From: Zopfochytrium polystomum
Lineage: Eukaryota > Chytridiomycota > Chytridiomycetes > Chytridiales > Chytridiaceae
Direction: 5' to 3'
Assembly: GCA_025765615.1 (NCBI GenBank)
Contig: JAIVFJ010000020.1
Location: forward strand, 124,001-188,000
Length of the DNA stretch: 64,000 nucleotides
The notes below the pieces were generated by a model. The model saw nothing but the letters and a program-made list of their open reading frames with translations, made no database searches and had not been told where the DNA came from. The stretch's first letter is position 1. Every line of letters begins with the position of its first letter. Positions 56,668 through 64,000 of this stretch are shown here, piece by piece. The position numbers and the translations under genes are program-made.

Positions 56668-58725
56668 TCAGATTCCAAACCTTCCGACTCTGCCATAAAC
56701 CAAGTTCCGGACACGGCTAGAATAGTCATCATGGCCCAGGTAGGCCCCGCACATTCTCCTGAACCCCGTGAACGAACTTCTGCCGTGGAGCACTCTCCAA
56801 TTGTCCATAGCAACTACCGTGCCAGGCTGTAGCTGTACCCACAGCTCGCTATCCCTTTCCTTGAGCAGTGCCATCCATGCCTTCAGCGCCGCATAAAAGT
56901 CCCTAACCTGAGCCGCAGAGTTGCCGACTGTCGGTGCGCCGACCGGCGAACGGTCGTCGTTGTTGAAGCGAACCTGCAGCAGCTCGCCCGAGACAGGGTC
57001 GTGGCGAAAAATCGGGTAGCCGGGGCGCTGGACGATGCACGTATCGGCATCACCAGCGCAGTGGGTGGGAACCGGGGTAGAAGAGAGAAGGGAGTAGGCA
57101 GTCGGATGGCGCTGCTTCAGGAGGGATGCGGCGCGAAAGCCGTCGACGTAAAGGGATGAGCCCCCAGTGCCCGTTGCAAGGAGGTGAAAGAGTTGAATAC
57201 TGATAAAATAACAGAGTTGCAGAGATGGGGGGTAGGAAAGTACGAGGATCAAAAGTTATTGAGGCCGGCGATCACAAGGGTGAAAGGTGAGCAAGAGGCG
57301 TACCCGATTGGGTCGGTGAAATAGGTTGTGTCGGTGTGAGCGGGAAGAGGAATATTGGTGTAGGCTGTATCGCCGTGCGCGTTGTTGGCAGAAAAGTCCC
57401 AGAAGGCGCCATAGTGGGATTCGCGAATGAAGCAGATGCGTCTTGTGAGAGCCTCCGTGGCTTCCGGTGTCGGTGGAACCCCGTTTACGAAGCCAATACC
57501 GTATTCATCCTCAAAAAAGCAAAAGAATGAACAGGAGTTTGTAAAGAGGTGAACCCGATTGCACTTACAATATTTTTTAACCACTTCGTCAGACCCTCAT
57601 CTCCTGCCATAACCTATTGAGTCGAGGAGCCAAGAATTTAAATGGCGGCCAATTTTCAGTTAATAACGGCTGGCGTACCTCGTTGTAGGGTACAGTGGGA
57701 AGATAGTTTGCCAGTGAAGAGTCCCAATGCTTAATTTTTCTGCCAAAAGAGAGTGTACACTCGCATCAGCATTTCTCAAGCATTCGTTGCAACTCGGCAC
57801 CTTTGGATTGAATCTGAAGGCAGAAGAACATTTGGACAGTATGAGTTCTGGCGTAACCACTCCAAGGGATGATGCGAGGTGTGCTTGTCTCCATAGACTG
57901 CAGCCAAGTTCAACTGTCAGCTCCGCCTGCGCTATAGAGTCATGGGGCTTGCCATGGGGCGTCTTACATTCGGTGAAGACTGTCTTTCCGTCTTCTCCAA
58001 CTTTTGCGTTCTTAATTTTCATGTCTAGGGCCAACTGCAGTGGAGCGTGATTTGTTTTTGACAGCGAACGCGGTCTCCGCGATTAGGAGGTTAAAGAGAC
58101 CACACTGCAACGACCTGACTCGAGTCAAAGAGCCTCTGCATAGTGCCATGGTGAAAGCACTTCTCGCAACGACAGTGATCGCGCAACCAGAGTGCGTGAC
58201 TGCTCGTGGACAGCGTTATTAGCCTTGAGAGAATTTGTTCTGCAACCTACAAGGTGGATGTTGACTTTTGGTCGCCTCCAAAGCTGATCTTCAGGGCGTT
58301 TCCATCGTCTGTCAGGGAAATGAAAGGTCCGGTGTGCGAAACCTATAATCGTTATCACAATCGAGTGAGGTTCAACGCGGCCTCCCCTGCAAAGAAACAC
58401 TCACCGAATCGAACTACACACCTTCAGTTGTGCTGGTCCGCCTGGTTGCGATTTTGGTTTCAGAATGCCCCCTCCTTCGCCGATCGGCGCAGGCCCACCC
58501 GTCCGACGAGTGGGAAGCTCGGCTAACGTACTCGAACTTGTGGTGGAGATATGGGTTGTCGCTTTTGCCACGGGTCGGAGGGTCCGAGGCAGGTTGCCTC
58601 GGCGCAGATAGCTGACGAGCGGTGCGCAGTGGCGGTGCCTTCAGGTTATGTTTGTGGTCAGAGCAATACAACGATCACGGCCCCAACAAATGAAGAAACG
58701 CGTTGCGCTCTGGCGCATCCTCCAT
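56668..58725 (-). CDS. Trimethyllysine dioxygenase (carnitine biosynthesis)
   Basis: Exons in transcription order: N-terminal exon(s) ending at 58422, then 58308-58251, 58199-58115, 58034-57968, 57897-57801, 57739-57679, 57613-57569, 57509-57304 and 57199-56668; phases agree from 58422 on. The N-terminal zinc-type domain reads HALWLRDHCRCEKCFH. The catalytic domain has MAGDEGLTKWLKNI, the Fe(II) HxD (PAHTDTTYF), QVRFNNDDRSPV and the distal His in VLHGRSSFTGFRRMCGAYL. The family uses 2-oxoglutarate to hydroxylate trimethyllysine, the first step to carnitine, in mitochondria; NNDDR favours this over gamma-butyrobetaine hydroxylase. The exon at 58422-58671 has no ATG, so I suggest a first exon starting at 58725 (MEDAPERNAF). 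Confidence 0.88.
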
Positions 58726-59024
58726 CCAGCGAGCGCCCCTCCGTGCCACGACCTCCTCTTCCTCTTCCTTCTGCGGGCCTCTTTGGGTGCGGCACTCACA
58801 TCCAGGCTCCTGTGTGCGACGAGGGAGAATCCAGGCTAAATTGTCGCCGTGTCGGCTTTCGGCTGTTTTCGCAAATTCCAGCTCCCTCTCTCTGTGTGCC
58901 GCTGTTGCGACAACAAGGAAAAAAGGAACAAACAGAAAACCAAAAACGAAAAACGAAAAACCAAAAAAAAAAAAAAACCAAACAAAAAAAACAACCCGAA
59001 ACACAAAACACTCATCCCCGAATG

Positions 59025-60690
59025 TCATGAAAGCACCATGGGACCCAACGTTTCAATCGGTCCGCCCCCAAGGCAAGCATCTCCGTCCGCCTCGTAAAAC
59101 GCGCATTGCTGGGGTAGGGGTGAGGGGGGCCAGCAACAATAAACAGAGACAGACACGGCAGCGGCAGGAAAAATTGGTGAATGTGTCCGTCGGTTGTAAG
59201 TGGCAACACAACAATCACAAAAGCGTGACACATACTTGTCCCTCCGTCAAGCCGAGTTGAGGCTCGTCAAACATGACACTAACTGTGGTGGCATCGGAGC
59301 AACTAATTGTTGCAAGAACTAATGGAATTCACTTAGCGATAGGAATTTGGTGATAATAGAACACACCTGCATCCGTCCTGTACCGATATTTGCATTTAAC
59401 TCGTAAACCACTGCTTATTTCCCTAGGAGAAGAACCTGAAATCCAGTGGGGGCTCACGACAGTCACAGATTTCCGTAAAAGCGCTGGATGAGTCCTTTCC
59501 CGGAACTGTAAGGCCAACATTCGAAGACGAGATGTTCTTACCTTCCAGGAACAACCACGATCTCGTTCGAATCGACGCGTTTGTCAGCAACGAACCATCT
59601 GCGACAGTTAAGTCGGTACGGTCCGGTTGAAAAATAGTCCGAACCTCTCAGATTTTCCAGGTATCCTCGCCGATTGACCCAAAGTGTAACTGAAAAGTCC
59701 ATTGTGTCGCCCAATCACTCGGCCTTCCAGCGAAACAAGATTTCCAGGACTTTCATTGATGTACTGACCTGGGCTATCAGGATCAGAAATTCTGGTCGAA
59801 AGCAGAAGACATACCGATGAATTCAGCAAATGGCCGCTTTCCAATGAAACAAATGCCCATGCTCTCCTTCCTGGACGCGAGTTCGTCAAGCCCCATTTCT
59901 CTTGCCAGACGCTTCACGTCGGACTTCAGGAACCCGCCAACCGGAAAAATCGCCCTTGAAAGTGCTTGTTGATGTACCATGGATAAATAGTAGGTTTGGT
60001 CCTTCGCAGCATCGATTGCTGTGTAAAACAAAATTACTCCATGCACGAAGTTCATTGCAGAGCTCACCCGTCAGCAGCTTCGTCTTTCCGTTTTGATCTC
60101 GCTCCACTCGAGCATAATGCCCCATCGCAATCCAATCGGCACGCGGCTTGTCACCGCCCAAATAGCGGTCTGCGAAAGCTCCAAATTTAATATACCTGTT
60201 GCATCCGACATCCGGGTTCGGAGTCTTCCGGCCTGCAGCCAATGCAGTGACCATCGGATCAAAGACTTGCGCCCAATATTCTTTGGAAAGATCCACTCGT
60301 TCGGGCGAGGTCGTAATTCCAATATGTTTGCACACGCGCGTGATCAGTGCAAAATCGGCGTCTGAAGGACAACGGGAGGTGTCCTCGTTGCGGGTGTCCC
60401 AGTTGTGCATATAGATTGGCAAGACTTTGAAGCCCTACGAGCACTTTACAGTCAGATTCCAATGCAGGAGCAGGCGTTTCGCGGCTACTGCATACCTGTT
60501 CAAACAGGAGGTAAGCGGAGATAGCCGAGTCCACTCCTCCGGATATTCCAAGGGCCACAGTGTCGCCATGTTTAGGTCCTGTCAGAGCTCGGAGTTGCAC
60601 ACTCTGCATTATGGGAGACGATTTTCCGATCTTGGAAAAGCGTTGCAATGGTGCAGGCGCGGAAACCCTCCAGATGGCCCACCCGCGCAT
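59025..60690 (-). CDS. Mitochondrial tRNA-specific 2-thiouridylase
   Basis: Eight exons in transcription order: 60690-60496, 60434-60068, 60018-59815, 59768-59645, 59598-59542, 59494-59367, 59318-59236 and 59108-59025 (1242 nt, 413 aa), all phases matching. The chosen Met gives an Arg/Ser-rich presequence (MRGWAIWRVSAPAPLQRF). Family motifs are the PP-loop ALGISGGVDSAISAYLL, TPNPDVGCNRYIKFG (catalytic Cys), AKDQTYYLSMV, ESMGICFIGKRPFAEFI (second Cys), GRHNGLFSYTLGQ, VVPGRTHPALL and the C-terminal DACLGGGPI. The enzyme (MTU1/TRMU, MnmA in bacteria) thiolates U34 of mitochondrial tRNA-Lys, -Glu and -Gln. It is divergent from the next gene with a 108-bp gap. Confidence 0.95.
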
Positions 60691-60798
60691 TGTGCTCGTT
60701 GGCCCGATCGGTTGACGAACATCAAAAGAAACCAGGGGTGAGAGGGGTGAGGGCAAAGTTTCGAAGACAAAAAAGAAAGAAAGCAACCCCCACCACAA

Positions 60799-61598
60799 AT
60801 GTTGGCTTCAGCTTTCAACGGGCCTTCCGTCCACGGGCCACCCACGCCGTCGCCGTCCGCGAAGCGAAAGCGTTCAGAAAACGGCCTTCACTCGGAAGAC
60901 CTCTCGAATCCGCGACTGTCCTCGCTTCCAAGCGAAAGCATTGATTACTTCGAGCTTCCGTCACTTTCGGCCCCACGCGGCAGGTCCCCTTTATCGTCTC
61001 CACGTAAACGAGTTAGATCTCGATACCAGTACAGTCCCTCAGACGGCTCCCTATCGACATCACCCCGCAGAAATCTCCTCCCGCTGAGGTATGACCAGAT
61101 TGTTTTGTCCTGTATCTTTCCTTACCCTTGCGAATAAGCGACGGTAACGAATGCCACAACGTTCCCTTGGCAAGCTCAATCGGCGACACCAGAAAGCTAA
61201 ATTCAAATTCCGACCAAGATGACAGCCAGCGGCTGCGAACAGTAGTTGCGAACAAATCATTACAGAGGGATTTCTGCTCGGAGAAGGACATGTCTGCCCA
61301 TCCACCGCAGCACAGACCAACGACTATTTCACTCGTCCGGTCACCATCATGGATCCCTCCAGCATTGGCCAATTCTGCGTTTCGCAATTTATATTTGGAG
61401 ATGAACTCAACACTGGCGCAACTCGTCAGGAGCCGGAGAGAAAAGATGTTAATGCTGTCCGGTGACGACGCCGCGTGTCCTGGAACAAACGCTGGTCCTC
61501 CGAAAGAGGAAGCGGCGGAGACCAACTACGCAGAAATCAACGCACTTCTATTTCAACTCGCTTTGGAACGAGGACGAGTGGTTGATATTGATGCGTGA
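60799..61598 (+). CDS. Hypothetical nuclear-type protein
   Basis: Two exons, 60799-61088 and 61139-61598 (750 nt, 249 aa), phase 2 junction and a 50-nt intron. The first half is Ser/Pro/Arg-rich with a basic cluster (SAKRKRSENG) and several SP/TP sites (SPRKRVRSRY, STSPRRN), typical of a phosphorylated nuclear protein. The second half has a helix-prone segment, ANSAFRNLYLEMNSTLAQLV, then RSRREKMLMLSGDD and a C-terminal NYAEINALLFQLALERGR helix. I do not recognise the family. It shares a short divergent promoter with the thiouridylase gene. Confidence 0.6.
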
Positions 61599-61622
61599 AA
61601 CAATTAGTAAATAAACTTTTAT

Positions 61623-62802
61623 TTAGTGGTCGTGTTCATGCTCTTTCTTCAACTCTTTCAGATCCTTTGTGCTTTCGATCGGGCTGCCATACAAGATCAA
61701 CTGCGTGATCGAGGTTGTGTCCGCCCCAGTAATGTTGTCTTGCACAAAAATAGTGAGCGCGTGAACACTTTGGTACTTTACAAAGCGGAGAGGAATTAGA
61801 ATTGAACCGAGCGGACCATCCTTCGTGTATGACGACTCCGCAAGCTCAATTTGCTCCGTTGGCTGCAAACTGTCAGCTTCGTCAAAGGAAAGCGTCGTTG
61901 CCCGATTGACAAACGTTCTGATCGTTTTTGGTGCGTTTGCTAGTCCAACAACAAGCGTAAGAGATTTTTCAAAAATCAAATGGCACCAACCAAGTGGAGC
62001 AACGAGCTTAAGCGAATGCACTTTAATCGCCTGCATGAAGGGAATGTTGATTATAAGTTGTTCGTCGACGTCGCTCTCGAGGTATTGCGATGGGTCTTTG
62101 ACGAAGATGCCTTTCACAGTATGAGTGTCCGATTGGTTGAGGCATTCGACTTGGCGCGATTCGATAAATTGCGAAAGATCGGACTTCAACAACGACAAAA
62201 ATAGGTTACCAACAGGAACGAGCTAAAATGCAAAAACCTACGTGACCACTGAGGTTGGAGCCCACTCCACCGTCTGCTCCAGCCGGTCCTTGGTGCTGGA
62301 CGACCAAATCCTCCAACGCCCTCGGGTTCCCACCCTTCGACTGGCCAACAACCTGTCCATTCTTGTAGAAATTGAAGGTTGGGACTGCCGTGATGTTGTG
62401 TTGCTGAGCTGTCGTCTTATCACTACGTCAGCGTGGTTGGTCCTCAGCAATCAGTTAGGCACGATCGAGCCTTACCCGGAGCTTGTCAATATCAACAGTA
62501 GTAAACTGAACGTGCTGGAATCGCTCCGAAAGCTCCTTGTAGAAGGGTTTGATGGCTTTGCAAGGTCCACACCACGTCGCTGTAAACATCACCACAACCT
62601 AGCGATCGTAATGAGCACGCGAATCGCGGAAAGGTTGCAGCAATCAGCCCGATGCAGGGAGATCAAGAACGGCAGAGCCAAAGATCGCGAGGATTCAGGC
62701 CTCACGCGCTCGGGAACACAATACCAGCTTGTTGGGAGAGTCGCCGGCTCGCGTGGTTCGCGCGAACTCCTCGTCGGAGGCGATGTCTGTGACGATCCCC
62801 AT
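61623..62802 (-). CDS. Thioredoxin-like protein with PITH domain (TXNL1-like)
   Basis: Four exons in transcription order: 62802-62725, 62598-62476, 62415-62242 and 62183-61623 (936 nt, 311 aa), all phases matching. The thioredoxin domain (about residues 1-110) has the active site [18 protein letters not shown] and the cis-Pro loop [17 protein letters not shown]. The PITH domain follows ([62 protein letters not shown]). The C-terminus KKEHEHDH matches the charged tail of TXNL1. In other fungi and animals this protein associates with the 26S proteasome lid and acts as a redox protein. The convergent neighbour at 60799-61598 ends 24 bp away. Confidence 0.93.

Positions 62803-64000
<1,198 letters not shown>

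Overview
The window is eukaryotic nuclear DNA, most likely from an early-diverging (chytrid-grade) fungus. Nearly every conserved gene is cut by short spliceosomal introns (about 43-370 nt, GT...AG) whose phases I could match at each junction. The protein set is fungal: a RasB-type Ras, a GT71 mannosyltransferase, LaeA-like methyltransferases, a Siw14-type phosphatase, metaxin and cyclin H. Two F-box-like ankyrin genes carry a repeated WWK-SGL motif that I associate with chytrid genomes; placing the organism is inference. There is no sign of bacterial operons, CRISPR arrays, rRNA or intact transposons. Simple repeats (GA/CT, GT/CA, poly-A/T) are common between genes and in introns.

Layout. 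1-2.5 kb: 3' part of a probable CENP-L/Iml3 kinetochore gene. 3.4-5.1 kb (-): two related WWK-ankyrin genes. 5.7-8.2 kb (+): GH47 alpha-1,2-mannosidase. 8.8 kb (-): tRNA-Ser(GCT). 9.0-10.0 kb (+): atypical Rho GTPase. 10.6-12.1 kb (-): SAM methyltransferase with one in-frame stop. 12.9-16.2 kb (+): two single-exon F-box-like genes. 17.0 kb (-): tRNA-Pro(AGG). 17.4-19.7 kb (-): second SAM methyltransferase. 20.4-21.8 kb (-): two unresolved genes. 22.7-29.9 kb (+): tandem TMEM135-like genes with the same exon plan. 30.8-32.0 kb (+): DNAJC30-like J protein. 32.9-34.2 kb (+): RasB-like GTPase. 36.1-39.3 kb (-): GT71 mannosyltransferase. 40.1-41.0 kb (+): CinA C-domain protein. 41.35 kb (+): small secreted proline-rich protein. 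42.3-44.0 kb (-): Siw14-like phosphatase. 44.1-45.2 kb (-): uS7m. 45.3-46.9 kb (+): metaxin. 46.9-48.6 kb (+): cyclin H. 48.8-49.7 kb (+): CCDC137-like protein. 50.8-52.7 kb (-): type II membrane glycosyltransferase. 55.0 kb (+): small one-TM protein. 56.7-58.7 kb (-): trimethyllysine dioxygenase. 59.0-60.7 kb (-): mitochondrial tRNA 2-thiouridylase. 60.8-61.6 kb (+): unknown nuclear-type protein. 61.6-62.8 kb (-): TXNL1-like thioredoxin/PITH protein. The right end is a long GA microsatellite.

The genes do not form one pathway. Themes are mitochondrial function (uS7m and metaxin from a shared 109-bp divergent promoter, the tRNA thiouridylase, the DNAJC30-like protein and TML dioxygenase), secretory glycosylation (GH47, GT71 and the 51-kb glycosyltransferase), and small GTPases. 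Gene models come from reading splice phases by eye. Where a junction or start is uncertain, the entry says so.
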